64,000 bases of DNA from Pseudomonadota bacterium (GCA_018821985.1 JAHJKP010000007.1:42866-106865), one strand, 5' to 3'; shown: positions 37,491-46,540, counted from the first letter of the stretch. The notes: generated by a model not told the origin, from the sequence alone. A program made the numbers and translations.

Positions 37491-38060
37491 TTAGAGACCT
37501 TCCGCCGAGGACGCAATCCGACGCTTCATCTCAAAGTGATCAATTGCTGTCTTGACCATCCGGAACAGTTCACGATAATAAAGTCTATTGTGGCTCTTCA
37601 CATATTGGTAGATGGTCTTGCGCAGGGCATCCTCGTCCAGCCCCTGATACTTTGCCACTGCCGGACCAAAGACCTCACTCTTCCAGTCAGGCTCCCACTC
37701 AATCTGTATGGATCTACAATACTGATAATCTGCCATGGCTTCATTGATCATGGCATCACGCAGATGTTCCGCCTCGTGCATCTGAGTTTTCACCTTCAGC
37801 TGTGACCCTTTTCTCTTGCTCAAAAAATCGTAGACACTATCCATGGAGGGACCTTGACGCAGGAGCTTGGCCAGATGCTTCACCTGTCGTTTACGCGCGC
37901 CCCCGCTCAAACCACGAATTGTCTTGATCTCTTCCTTGACCTCGCTCTCCCCTGGAAAGACCTTCAGATCTTTATCGGTAAGTTCCGCCAACTCCTGCGC
38001 CACATCCTCAATCCGTTTAAATCTTCGTTTCTGTTCAGATCTGCTGATTATCTCATCCAT
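37491..38060 (-). CDS. darP: Dual-action ribosomal maturation protein DarP (YjgA/DUF615)
   Basis: The 189-residue, highly charged helical protein has the family features SRSEQKRRFKRIEDVAQEL, LRDAMINEAMADYQ and YRELFRMVK. DarP binds 50S precursors and helps mature the peptidyl-transferase centre. The length is normal. A degraded copy of its first 33 codons and upstream region is found at 27464-27592, at the far end of the chemosensory operon, which suggests that operon was inserted here together with a duplication. Confidence 0.9.
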   Translation of the reverse strand: MDEIISRSEQKRRFKRIEDVAQELAELTDKDLKVFPGESEVKEEIKTIRGLSGGARKRQVKHLAKLLRQGPSMDSVYDFLSKRKGSQLKVKTQMHEAEHLRDAMINEAMADYQYCRSIQIEWEPDWKSEVFGPAVAKYQGLDEDALRKTIYQYVKSHNRLYYRELFRMVKTAIDHFEMKRRIASSAEGL

Positions 38061-38144
38061 ACACTATCGTCCCATTTTGACATAAAAAACTGCTGAAAAG
38101 CATCTCAAATATTTTTTTACAATACCACAAGAAGATGAAATCAC

Positions 38145-38585
38145 CTAACTTCCAAATGCAAGTCGATTGAATCCACCTTCAGCAAAATAAGGTCTGGTGA
38201 TGTCCAGGCCCTGCAGTTCAAAGATAAGAACCTCAAGAACAAGATAAACCTTGGTGTTTCTCCGGATACAAGCCGTCATGGTCTCACCATGGTGGCCCAT
38301 GGCCGCATGGAGATGAATGCGCGGCTCCTCTCCTTCCCAGAACATCGAACCGCTGCCAACCACCTCACGAGCCCCGTCAACCTCAGCCCATACAGGATCA
38401 GGCGGCATAGTCGGCTCTTTCGGCCCGGTCACCACTCCTGCCTGCCGCAGACCGCCAAGAATCTGAAACCAACAGGCCCGCAGATCCTCCTTCCTGAACA
38501 GTTCCTGCAATCCCTCCAGCAGATCATCACCCTGATCAAAACGGGCCATAATCACTCGACCCAGTGTTCCTGTTTTATATTCCAT
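38145..38585 (-). CDS. PPC/DUF296-domain protein
   Basis: The 146-residue single-domain protein matches the PPC (plants and prokaryotes conserved) fold: GRVIMARFDQGDDLLEGL, a central WFQILGGLRQAGVV, and IHLHAAMGHHG followed by VYLVLEVLIFEL. The His cluster HLHAAMGHHG is a likely metal site. Bacterial members have no settled function; in plants the domain joins AT-hook proteins. GGAGGA lies six bases before the ATG at 38585. It lies between recD2 and darP on the same strand. Confidence 0.85.
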   Translation of the reverse strand: MEYKTGTLGRVIMARFDQGDDLLEGLQELFRKEDLRACWFQILGGLRQAGVVTGPKEPTMPPDPVWAEVDGAREVVGSGSMFWEGEEPRIHLHAAMGHHGETMTACIRRNTKVYLVLEVLIFELQGLDITRPYFAEGGFNRLAFGS

Positions 38586-38615
38586 ATTTTCCTCCTTGCT
38601 CTCTTGTTTATATCC

Positions 38616-41096
38616 CTACTCCCTGTTCCCTGCCTCATCCCGCAGCAAAACAGCCAGGGCCGTCTGTCGCCTAGCCGTGTCCACATTGCTGACCGCCATG
38701 GAAAAGGCCTGCCTGGTTCCCACAAAGACAGCCAGTTTCTTGGCCCTAGTCAAACCGGTATAGACAAGATTGCGAAAAAGCATCTTGAAATGCTGGCTGA
38801 CAATGGGAATAATCACACAATCGAACTCACTGCCCTGTGACTTGTGGATGGTGATAGCATAGGCCAGATCCAGCTCACTGATCTCATCTTTCTGATATTC
38901 CACCTCGCGGCCACCCGCTAGAAAACGCACCACACAGGTGAGATCAAGGGCATTTACCCGGCTCACCACCCCGATATCACCGTTGAAAACCCCAAGATCA
39001 TAATTGTTGCGGCGATGAATGACCCGGTCTCCCACCCTGAATATTCGCTCACCGAGAATCAGCTGCCCCTTGTTCTCAGCAGCTGGATTGACCGCCTGCT
39101 GCAGAGTACGATTCAACGTTGCCGTGCCCAAGCTGGCTCTGGTCATGGGCGAGAGCACCTGAATCTCGCATTCTTTGCCAAAATATTTCGGAATCCATTC
39201 GGTATAAAGTCTGACGATCACTTCCTGAGCGGTCAGCCCGTAGTAGAGAGATGACCAGGGATGCACCTTTTTCAGCACTGCCCGTAGTTCATCCGCGCTG
39301 TTTTCTGCAGTCTGGAGCAGGCCAAAATTCACATGACTATAATGATCCGGCAACTCAAAGCCATACCGTTTTTGAGACGAGAGATCATCAATACCCGTAT
39401 AAAGATGCTCCTCGCCAAAATGGGCCTCAGCATCACAGGCAGATACTTTTAAATGGTCTCGCACTCTGGCAATGACTCGCAACTGTTCTTTGGTGGCCTC
39501 GTTGGAATCAAGAAAAAGACAATCGGCCTTTTCCGTCCACAGGCCAGGTTGTTTGAAGGGTGAAGGAATCTTTGGGACCACGCCTTCATTGATGGCGTGT
39601 GCATAGCGGATAATGGAAGATTCCCCTGCCTGGCGGAACACCTTATTCAGGGTAAAGAGAGGAACGACCCCGGAAGCGATCAGGTCCGCCAGCACATTAC
39701 CGGCCCCAACAGATGGCAGCTGATCGGCATCCCCGATCAGAACAAGGCGCGCACCTTCAGGAATGGCGGCCAGCAAGGCCGCAGTCAGACTGATATCAAG
39801 CATGGAACACTCATCGACGACCAGACAATCGAGGGCCAAAGGCTGTTCCCTGTTTCGTTTAAAACCTCCCCCCTGATACTCCAGCAAGCGGTGAATAGTC
39901 TTCGCCTCATCCCCGATCACCTCACCCATACGCTGGGCCGCTCGTCCCGTAGGTGCGGCCAGAGTGACATCCAATCCCATGGCCTGAAATAATCTGACCA
40001 GGGTTTTGGTGGTGGTGGTCTTGCCGCACCCCGGACCACCTGTCAGAATCGCACAACGGCGGGAGACAATACCGGCAACAGCAGCATGTTGTTCAACGCT
40101 GAGTTGAAGATTCTGAGTGGCACTGTCGCTTTGCAGCCAATCCTCCACTTTTTTATCCTCAATGGCAATAGGACCACACAGCTGACGCAACCATTCGGCA
40201 CAATTCTGTTCATCATAATAGAGGGTCTTGGAATAATAACAAGGGACTGCGACAGAGCTATCAATGGTAAGGAAACGGGTCTTCAACAGATTATCCTGCT
40301 CCATGGACTGCAGATACGATTCCAGACTCCCTGCCAGATCCATCTCCAGCAATTCGCTGATCTGGGCCAGAATCTGCTTGCTGGTCAGAAAACAATGACC
40401 CTGCTCACGGGAAGCCGCCAGAATATGACGGATAGCGGCAATGATCCGGACCTCGGAGTCGAGAGGAATACCAAGGGAAAGGGCAACCTTATCGGCCGAA
40501 AAAAAGCCGATGCCGTAAAAATCATCCGCCAGCCGGTAGGGATTCTCCCGGACCATGGCTACGGCCTGATCCCCATATTTCTTATAGATCCGAACAGCAA
40601 AGAGGGTGGAAATACCATGGCCCTGCAAAAAGAGCATCACCTCACGCACCGCCCGATGCTCTTCCCAGGCCGTCTTGATCCCGGCCAGTTTTTTATGGGC
40701 AATACCCGGTACCAGAAGCAGGTCCTCAATGCGTCCTTCAAAGATATCAAGGGTAGCCTTGCCGAAATGGCTGACAATCTTGCGGGCGGTCTTGGGCCCC
40801 ACCCCCTTGATGAGTCCGGAACCGAGATACTTTTCCAGACCAGCGGCAGTGGCCGGTTTCTGTTCATCGGCACGCACAGCCTTGAACTGCCTGCCGTAGG
40901 AAGGATGCACCGCCCAGGAACCGAAGAATTTCATGGTTGCCCCGGCAAAAACACGGGTCTGGTGTACGGTCACTGTTACCGCATCATGTTCATTGAAACA
41001 CTTCACCCGCAATACCGACCAGCCCGTCTCACTATTATGATAGGTGACCCGCTCCACAATCCCCTGGATCTGTTCTTCGATGACGCCTTTCTGCAT
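38616..41096 (-). CDS. recD2: RecD2-type ATP-dependent DNA helicase
   Basis: The 826-residue SF1B helicase has the RecD2 N-terminal OB/HhH part (YLGSGLIKGVGPKTARKIV), Walker A GGPGCGKTTT, Walker B LVVDECSML, motif LIGDADQLPSVGAG, and C-terminal AITIHKSQGSEFD and YTGLTRAKK. RecD2 moves 5' to 3' and acts in repair or replication without RecBC. The ATG at 41096 is chosen because the 33 codons before it are not family-like. The family usually has 700-860 residues, so it is full length. Confidence 0.95.
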   Translation of the reverse strand: MQKGVIEEQIQGIVERVTYHNSETGWSVLRVKCFNEHDAVTVTVHQTRVFAGATMKFFGSWAVHPSYGRQFKAVRADEQKPATAAGLEKYLGSGLIKGVGPKTARKIVSHFGKATLDIFEGRIEDLLLVPGIAHKKLAGIKTAWEEHRAVREVMLFLQGHGISTLFAVRIYKKYGDQAVAMVRENPYRLADDFYGIGFFSADKVALSLGIPLDSEVRIIAAIRHILAASREQGHCFLTSKQILAQISELLEMDLAGSLESYLQSMEQDNLLKTRFLTIDSSVAVPCYYSKTLYYDEQNCAEWLRQLCGPIAIEDKKVEDWLQSDSATQNLQLSVEQHAAVAGIVSRRCAILTGGPGCGKTTTTKTLVRLFQAMGLDVTLAAPTGRAAQRMGEVIGDEAKTIHRLLEYQGGGFKRNREQPLALDCLVVDECSMLDISLTAALLAAIPEGARLVLIGDADQLPSVGAGNVLADLIASGVVPLFTLNKVFRQAGESSIIRYAHAINEGVVPKIPSPFKQPGLWTEKADCLFLDSNEATKEQLRVIARVRDHLKVSACDAEAHFGEEHLYTGIDDLSSQKRYGFELPDHYSHVNFGLLQTAENSADELRAVLKKVHPWSSLYYGLTAQEVIVRLYTEWIPKYFGKECEIQVLSPMTRASLGTATLNRTLQQAVNPAAENKGQLILGERIFRVGDRVIHRRNNYDLGVFNGDIGVVSRVNALDLTCVVRFLAGGREVEYQKDEISELDLAYAITIHKSQGSEFDCVIIPIVSQHFKMLFRNLVYTGLTRAKKLAVFVGTRQAFSMAVSNVDTARRQTALAVLLRDEAGNRE

Positions 41097-41234
41097 GTGC
41101 CCGCTTTCGTATTGACCAGGATACCCGAGGATCCTTCTTCTCAATCGCCTGAATCCTTGATAGCATAAATAACAGGGAGAAGCCAGCAGAACCACAAATC
41201 ACGGTCATCACCGGTCATCTTCCGCCTTTTTCCC

Positions 41235-41262
41235 TTGACATGGATTGCAAGAGTCCTATAAG
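41235..41262 (+). promoter_or_regulatory. Sigma-70-type promoter for yqeY
   Basis: TTGACA (41235-41240) and TATAAG (41257-41262) are separated by 16 bases, about 85 bases before the yqeY-like gene. This is close to the consensus and the only good match in this gap. It may also drive the kinase/regulator pair downstream. Confidence 0.65.
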
Positions 41263-41347
41263 AAGAGAACAATCATTATGCATACCATTATACACTTATG
41301 CCCACTATCTCTGAGTTCAACAATAATCAATCACCTGTGAGTAACCC

Positions 41348-41842
41348 ATGAGCGACACAACAACATATGGCTGGAACGAGGCATCTGGCATTCCTCTGAT
41401 CGTCAAGCTGCGAAGTGACTTGAAGGCTGCCATACTGGGCAGAAATGAGACGGTCAAAGGTGCTGTCCGTATCATCATAAGTGAATTCCCCACCAAGATC
41501 ACCCAGCCCATCACCTTGGAAAGCGGCAAAAAGAGCAGTCGTCCTAAACAAGATGAGGAGATTACCAACGATGAGATCATCACCGTAATCATGGGCTTAT
41601 GTAAATCAGAAAAACAGACCCTGGAATTCACAGGACAGCCGACCTCTGATTATCTGCAGGTCCTGGAATCGTATCTTCCCAGAATGGCCACCGAGGAAGA
41701 GATCATGGCCTGGGCCAAAGAGAACATCGATCTGTCACAGTTCAAAAGCCCCATGCAGGCCATGGGACCCATCATGAAACATTTCGGCAAGACCGCCGAC
41801 GGCAATGTGGTGAAAAAGGTTCTGGGCTCACTGGCAGGATAA
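41348..41842 (+). CDS. GatB/YqeY-domain protein
   Basis: The protein has 164 residues with a basic helical N-terminus (SDLKAAILGRNETVKGAVRII) and the C-terminal YqeY helical bundle (LQVLESYLPRMATEEEI, then QAMGPIMKHFGKTADGNVVKKVL). It resembles the tail domain of GatB, which contacts tRNA, but free YqeY proteins have no established role. It ends 4 bases before the sensor kinase gene on the same strand. It may be co-transcribed with the kinase by position only. Confidence 0.85.
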   Translation: MSDTTTYGWNEASGIPLIVKLRSDLKAAILGRNETVKGAVRIIISEFPTKITQPITLESGKKSSRPKQDEEITNDEIITVIMGLCKSEKQTLEFTGQPTSDYLQVLESYLPRMATEEEIMAWAKENIDLSQFKSPMQAMGPIMKHFGKTADGNVVKKVLGSLAG

Positions 41843-41846
41843 GACT

Positions 41847-43010
41847 ATGACTGATACCCCCCCACTCACTCTTGAGAATGCCGCACCCGACACCATTGAC
41901 TGCGCCCTTCTTTCCCACCCCACAGGCAAAGGAAATGAACTTTTTGACGCCATTCAGGATCCAGTACTGATTGTCACTCCGGAAGGCATTATCATCGATG
42001 CCAATCTGGCCGCCATCAACGCTGCCCACAAGACAAAGAGTCAGATTATCGGCAAGGGAATCTGCAAGATTATCCATGGCGGCAGCTCCCCTCATCTCCA
42101 GTGTCCGCTGGAATCCTTTTTACGCACATGTTCCCCCCGGGTGGAAGAAACCAGGTTGCCGGGGCTTTTTGGTGAATATCTGCTGACCATCTCCCCGGTG
42201 AAGGATAGTGACGGGATCATCCGCAAAATATTATTGATTGCCCGCGAACTGACCTCGGATGAACTGCGAAAAGTTGACTCTATGCGCACCGCGCAACTGG
42301 CAGCCATTGGAGAACTTGCAGCAGGTGTAGCCCATGAGGTCAATAATCCCATTACCGGTATTATCAATTTTGCCCAACTCCTTCTGGACGACAGTGAAAA
42401 AAAATCTCTTCAGGAAGAACTCCTTACCCGGATAATCAACGAAGGAGAGCGGATTGCTTCTATTATCAAGAATCTACTATCCTTTGCCAGAGAAGGGAAT
42501 CAGGAGAATGAGCCCATTGACATGATTCAGGTCATTGAGGCCACCTTATCGCTGGTAGAACATCAATTTAAGAAAGATGGTATCCAGATCGAAACTGACT
42601 TTTCTCAAAAGTCCTGTCCCATCTATGGCAACTTCCGCCAATTGCAGCAGGTCATTCTTAACCTGTTGAGCAACAGCAGGTTTGCCTTGAATGAGCGTTA
42701 CCCCACCACTTCTCCGGATAAAAAGATCCTGATCTCCTGCCACCCTGCCATTAGCGAGGATAAAAAGTCATGGATACAGGTAACCATCCGGGATCAGGGT
42801 ACCGGGATCCCGCAAGGCATACTTGATCGATTATTTGATCCATTTTTTACCACAAAACCTTCAGGGCAAGGCACAGGGCTCGGCCTCAGTATCAGCTTCG
42901 GTATCATCCAGGATCATGGCGGCACCATCAAGGTCAACTCGATAATGCATCAATTCACCGAGATGCTCATCCAAATTCCCGCCTCAGGCTCAGACTATGC
43001 AGCACAGTGA
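41847..43010 (+). CDS. Soluble PAS histidine kinase (partner of the sigma-54 regulator)
   Basis: The 387-residue kinase has no TM helix. A PAS domain (about 35-145) contains a Cys/His cluster (CKIIHGG, then QCPLESFLRTC). The DHp has acceptor His in AGVAHEVNNPITGIINFAQLL. The HATPase shows NLLSNSRFAL, DQGTGIP and GTGLGLSISFG. The overlapping next gene (14 bases) is an NtrC-type regulator, so the pair is a classic NtrB/NtrC-like system. The DHp segment GIINFAQLL is closely copied in the incomplete kinase-like protein at 49728-50633 (GIINYAQLL), suggesting common origin. The PAS cysteines suggest redox, metal or haem sensing; this is inference. Confidence 0.92.
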   Translation: MTDTPPLTLENAAPDTIDCALLSHPTGKGNELFDAIQDPVLIVTPEGIIIDANLAAINAAHKTKSQIIGKGICKIIHGGSSPHLQCPLESFLRTCSPRVEETRLPGLFGEYLLTISPVKDSDGIIRKILLIARELTSDELRKVDSMRTAQLAAIGELAAGVAHEVNNPITGIINFAQLLLDDSEKKSLQEELLTRIINEGERIASIIKNLLSFAREGNQENEPIDMIQVIEATLSLVEHQFKKDGIQIETDFSQKSCPIYGNFRQLQQVILNLLSNSRFALNERYPTTSPDKKILISCHPAISEDKKSWIQVTIRDQGTGIPQGILDRLFDPFFTTKPSGQGTGLGLSISFGIIQDHGGTIKVNSIMHQFTEMLIQIPASGSDYAAQ

Positions 43011-44853
43011 AACAGTGGACAAAAACGCCAGCATCCTCATAGTTGACGACGAAGCAAGCATTCGTCTCACCTTTGAAATGTTTCTGGCCAGAGAAGGATA
43101 CGGCCCCATCACTACTGCCGCCACCATCGAAGAGGCCCTGCTTGCCATCCATGAGCAGGACTTTGATCTGATCATCAGTGACATTGTCCTTGAAGGCGCG
43201 CGCGGCACAGATCTCCTGCGCAAAATTCGAGAAACAGGCATCCAATGCCCGGTGGTCATGATTACCGGCTTTCCCAATCTTGATTCGGCCGCCGAGGCCG
43301 TTCGATATGGGGCATTTGATTACATATCCAAGCCCGTCAACAAAGAAACACTGCTCAGATTTGTCCGCCAGGCTTTACAGCACTGGGAGCTAGAGAAGGA
43401 GAGAAAAGCACTCATCAAGGAAAACGAAAAATATAAACGCTACCTGGAAGCGATCTTCAGTTCCGTCCGTGACGCGATCATTACCATTGATAATGACATG
43501 AATATCATCCAGATCAACAATACAGCCAAAAACTGGCTGGGTTACAATGAGGCCAAGCCACCGACAAACCTTAAATCCATTACTGAAGGAATGGGTCAAA
43601 CCTGTCTTCAGGATGCCTTACAGGTCTTAAAGAATCGGAAGGAAGTGAGGGAACATCAGATTGAATGCCGCAAAGCCGATGGCAACATCCGGATTATCAG
43701 CCTGAACGCCTCCCCGCTTCAGGACGGACAGGACGAGTTCAGCGGGGTTGTCATTGTCGCAAGAGATATTACCCTGCCGGAGCCGGATGAAGGCAGTGTC
43801 GGTATACGAAATCAGTTTCACGGCTATGTCGGCTCCAGTCAGGTGATGCAGAATGTTTATAAAATGATTGAAAATGTAGGCAAGGTGGACACAGCCGTTT
43901 TAATCACCGGAGAATCGGGAACAGGTAAAGAACTCGCCGCCGAGGCACTGCATGCGGAAAGTCCCCGACGAGACATGTCACTTATTAAAGTTGATTGTGC
44001 TGCCATTCCTGAAGATCTGCTGGAGAGTGAACTGTTTGGCCATAAAAAGGGTGCTTTTACCGGTGCCGACCGCGATCGACCGGGACAACTCATACAGGCC
44101 GACCATGGCACCTTATTTCTGGATGAGATTGGTGACATCTCACCCAGGATGCAACTGCGCCTCCTCAGATTCCTCCAGGAAAAGACCTTCACCCCTGTTG
44201 GCCAGGACACACCGACAAAGGTAGATGTCCGCGTTATTGCCGCCACCAATGTCAATCTCATCGAAAAAGTCAGGGCGGGAAACTTTCGCGAAGATCTCTA
44301 CTATCGTTTGAAGGTGGTAGAGATCAATCTGCCTCCCCTTCGAGATCGTAAAGGAGGAATCCCCATATTATCATATCACTTTCTCTCATTGTTTCGTGAC
44401 CAGCTCAAAAGGAAGATTCACGGGATTTCCGATCAGGCCATGAACGCCCTTTCCCGCTATTCCTGGCCGGGAAATGTAAGAGAACTCCGCCATGTGATAG
44501 AAAGAGCGTGTGTCCTCTGCGAAGGCCCCACCATCTCCCTGGAACACTTCCCCGAGGAAATCCGCTCGCAACAGATGTTGCAGAATACCATTCCTGCATT
44601 GACACCACCAGATCATCCCTCGGAGCAGCTCCCACAAGGTACATCAGCCGTGGACGCCAATCCATTGTCTCCCTATATCAGTGAAAAAGATGAACTCATT
44701 GATGCCCTGAAACGGGCCAGAGGCAACAAATCAAAGGCCGCCCGCATGTTGAATGTCGATCGAAGCACTCTCTACCGGAAGATGCAGCGTCACGCCATTC
44801 AACCCGATGAGTTCATGGAACATCACGTGCAAAACACTCCCACTGAAATATGA
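42997..44853 (+). CDS. NtrC-family sigma-54-dependent response regulator with PAS domain
   Basis: The 618-residue regulator has a receiver (about 8-125; ILIVDDEAS, Asp in LIISDIVLEG, Lys in YISKPV), a PAS domain (about 145-255), an AAA+ domain (about 275-510) with Walker A GESGTGKE and the sigma-54 contact loop GAFTGA, and a C-terminal Fis-type HTH (ALKRARGNKSKAARMLNVDRSTLYRKM). It overlaps the kinase gene. It should activate sigma-54 promoters from upstream sites. Two such promoters, each with a matching upstream repeat array, lie directly downstream, before the small-protein cassettes, which makes them the likely targets. Confidence 0.94.
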   Translation: MQHSETVDKNASILIVDDEASIRLTFEMFLAREGYGPITTAATIEEALLAIHEQDFDLIISDIVLEGARGTDLLRKIRETGIQCPVVMITGFPNLDSAAEAVRYGAFDYISKPVNKETLLRFVRQALQHWELEKERKALIKENEKYKRYLEAIFSSVRDAIITIDNDMNIIQINNTAKNWLGYNEAKPPTNLKSITEGMGQTCLQDALQVLKNRKEVREHQIECRKADGNIRIISLNASPLQDGQDEFSGVVIVARDITLPEPDEGSVGIRNQFHGYVGSSQVMQNVYKMIENVGKVDTAVLITGESGTGKELAAEALHAESPRRDMSLIKVDCAAIPEDLLESELFGHKKGAFTGADRDRPGQLIQADHGTLFLDEIGDISPRMQLRLLRFLQEKTFTPVGQDTPTKVDVRVIAATNVNLIEKVRAGNFREDLYYRLKVVEINLPPLRDRKGGIPILSYHFLSLFRDQLKRKIHGISDQAMNALSRYSWPGNVRELRHVIERACVLCEGPTISLEHFPEEIRSQQMLQNTIPALTPPDHPSEQLPQGTSAVDANPLSPYISEKDELIDALKRARGNKSKAARMLNVDRSTLYRKMQRHAIQPDEFMEHHVQNTPTEI

Positions 44854-44973
44854 TCCTGAAACCGGGACCTAGCCCCATGTTGGATTACTTCTCCTCTTAC
44901 TTGTGGGCTTGCTCGCATGCATTCCCGCCTTTGTGACTCATTTTTCGCATGGGAGCCGGAATCCGGCCAAAAC

Positions 44974-45051
44974 TGTTGCACACCCCTTGCGCCGCAACGG
45001 TTTTGCAACAACAATGCAACACCAAACTCTCCATGCAACAGTAACGCAACA
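44974..45051 (+). promoter_or_regulatory. Upstream activator array of cassette 1: TGTTGC plus five GCAACA sites
   Basis: TGTTGC at 44974 faces GCAACG at 44994 across 14 bases, making a palindrome. Further GCAACA copies start at 45005, 45016, 45035 and 45046. Offsets from the first element are 20, 31, 42, 61 and 72. The 11-base steps put the sites on one face of the helix. The same six offsets occur before cassette 2. The array is about 130-200 bases upstream of a -24/-12 promoter, the usual distance for a sigma-54 enhancer. The likely binder is the NtrC-type regulator encoded just upstream. Confidence 0.85.
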
Positions 45052-45175
45052 CAAAGCTACCCACCCCCTTAGCCTCTGCTACGCCCACACAATAGTGACT
45101 GCTTTATATAAAATATATATACTAACAGTACGTTAGGCACACATATATAGTCATCTCATGCAAAAAAAACATTTC

Positions 45176-45192
45176 TGGCACGCCGCATGCAT
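45176..45192 (+). promoter_or_regulatory. Sigma-54 promoter of cassette 1
   Basis: TGGCACG (45176-45182), four bases, then ATGCAT (45187-45192). The invariant GG and GC are 12 bases apart as required. The -12 element has ATGC in place of TTGC, the only deviation from consensus. Transcription should start near 45202, about 60 bases before the first small gene. Confidence 0.85.
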
Positions 45193-45262
45193 ATAAAACA
45201 GAAAGCACAATGACTCATAAAAAAATCAGAATTCATCTCAAGCTTAAATAGAAGGGGACATT

Positions 45263-45472
45263 ATGAAAACGACAACACAAAACAAAACCCGCACCAGCGT
45301 CAATGAAAATACCCAGTCTGCCGTCGAACTGCACAAAGCAGGAGTCACCACTATTAGCATCACCTCGCTTCTGCTTGGCAGCTGGGCAGTTGCCTGTATG
45401 ACAGCAGGCATCATTGCCAGTGGTGGTCCAGTTGGCCTTGCCACAAATTATATCAAAGCGCTTATTGGATAA
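45263..45472 (+). CDS. Small single-span membrane protein, type A, copy 1
   Basis: The protein has 69 residues. A polar N-terminus rich in Thr, Asn and Gln (1-20) is followed by E-x2-K-x-G (residues 22-27), a hydrophobic helix (about 28-52) with G-x-W (39-41), then SGGP (53-56) and a short C-terminal amphipathic segment ending ALIG. AAGGGGA lies five bases before the ATG. The copy-2 protein at 46755 is almost the same over the helix. The core from E22 to the end aligns without gaps with types B and C, so all six small proteins are one family. I do not recognise the family. It has no Cys-rich, leader-peptide or double-glycine processing signature. Confidence 0.85.
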   Translation: MKTTTQNKTRTSVNENTQSAVELHKAGVTTISITSLLLGSWAVACMTAGIIASGGPVGLATNYIKALIG

Positions 45473-45547
45473 GTAGCTCCATCCAGAAATGGAGCATAAA
45501 GCCCTATAAAATAATCAGTTAATAAAAAAGCTACCTTGGAGATTTCC

Positions 45548-45760
45548 ATGAAAAATATTCCCGGCATTGACAAAAGTCGTGCAACAAGCAGTGCAGCCAC
45601 CAACGCAAGCACGGAAATCTCCAAGATAGGTATCACTGCTGTCGCCATTACTGCCGGCATTATCGGCTGCTGGGCCTTTGCCAGCATGATTGCCGGAGCC
45701 GTCAACAGCGGAGGGCCGATAGACCTTATTGCCAGCCTTTTCACAGCGATTAACGGATAG
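45548..45760 (+). CDS. Small single-span membrane protein, type B, copy 1
   Basis: The 70-residue protein has a Ser/Ala/Thr-rich polar N-terminus, then E23, K26 and G28, helix 29-53 with G-C-W at 40-42, SGGP at 54-57 and terminal AING. The spacing from E to the final G equals that in type A. A GGAG ribosome site lies at about 45538-45541. A start four codons earlier would hide that site and is rejected. It lies 75 bases after type A and 73 before type C in one apparent transcript. Function unknown. Confidence 0.85.
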   Translation: MKNIPGIDKSRATSSAATNASTEISKIGITAVAITAGIIGCWAFASMIAGAVNSGGPIDLIASLFTAING

Positions 45761-45833
45761 TTCAAGATAGTACCCAGTTACAGCAAATAAACGATTCACA
45801 ACTACACACTTTACTTTTAAAAGGAATCTCATC

Positions 45834-46052
45834 ATGAAAAACACGGCCATCACCAAAGAACAAGCTAAAGCAACCGCCCATGACTCAGCCAGTACAGACA
45901 GCGAACTCTACAAATTGGGAACCTTCATTACTGCTGCCTTTGCTGGAGCCGTCGGAGTCTGGAGCCTTATTTGTCTCTCCAGCGCCCTAATTTCCGGAGG
46001 CGGTCCTATTACCCTTGTTAAAAGCATGTTCTCTGCCATTGTTGGCAGCTAA
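45834..46052 (+). CDS. Small single-span membrane protein, type C, copy 1
   Basis: The 72-residue protein has a charged/polar N-terminus (KEQAKATAHDSAS), E24, K27, G29, a hydrophobic helix with G-V-W at 41-43, GGGP (55-58) and terminal AIVGS. AAGGAA precedes the ATG. It is the third gene of cassette 1, followed by a strong hairpin terminator. Copy 2 (47324) differs at few positions. The C-terminal helix KSMFSAIVG is amphipathic. Confidence 0.85.
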   Translation: MKNTAITKEQAKATAHDSASTDSELYKLGTFITAAFAGAVGVWSLICLSSALISGGGPITLVKSMFSAIVGS

Positions 46053-46182
46053 TAGTTCGTTGTACGAAAAAAGCTTTAAAGTTGAGAAATTATTAGTCTA
46101 TTGAGCATGCCCTCACACATCGCTAAAGACTCACAACCTCTAGTGGCTAGCTGTTCGAGGTTGTAACCAAGATAATACCGAA

Positions 46183-46230
46183 CAAACACAGAAAGCCAGT
46201 GAGCTTGAGCTCACTGGCTTTCTGTGTTTG
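46183..46230 (+). terminator. Terminator of cassette 1
   Basis: A perfect 23-bp stem (46183-46205 with 46208-46230) carries the core GAAAGCCAGTGAGCT. The 3' arm contains TTTCTGTGTTTG, only partly T-rich. The core matches the cassette 2 terminator (AAAAGCCAGGGAGCT), so it was duplicated with the cassette. An additional 8-bp stem (ACAACCTC/GAGGTTGT) lies between gene C and this hairpin. Confidence 0.8.
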
Positions 46231-46462
46231 TAACTGTCGACACGAAGATGCCTTGAGTCGTTAAAATCCCCCTCCGCAAAAATCTCCATACTTTTTCAGT
46301 TCACAATTTCAGGCGACAGGTATCACTTGAGACCATTGACCACATCTGCCGGAAAAATTCCGTTCAGCCCTCTATCACACTGTATTCGTGACGCATGAAG
46401 CAGATACGCACCTAGAGCGGCCATGCCATCCACCACATAACACCAACCACACCCTTCAAAAC

Positions 46463-46540
46463 TGTTGCACCCTATCCTTGACGCAACATATATACAACAG
46501 TCAAGCAACACATCTGGCTTAGCGCAACAGTTATGCCACA
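46463..46540 (+). promoter_or_regulatory. Upstream activator array of cassette 2: TGTTGC plus five GCAACA-like sites
   Basis: TGTTGC at 46463 faces GCAACA at 46483 across 14 bases. Further copies start at 46494 (ACAACA), 46505 (GCAACA), 46524 (GCAACA) and 46535 (GCCACA). Offsets of 20, 31, 42, 61 and 72 equal those in cassette 1 exactly, although the spacer bases differ almost entirely. Conserved position with changed spacers is a strong sign of protein binding. Distance to the -24 element is the same as in cassette 1 within two bases. Confidence 0.85.
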
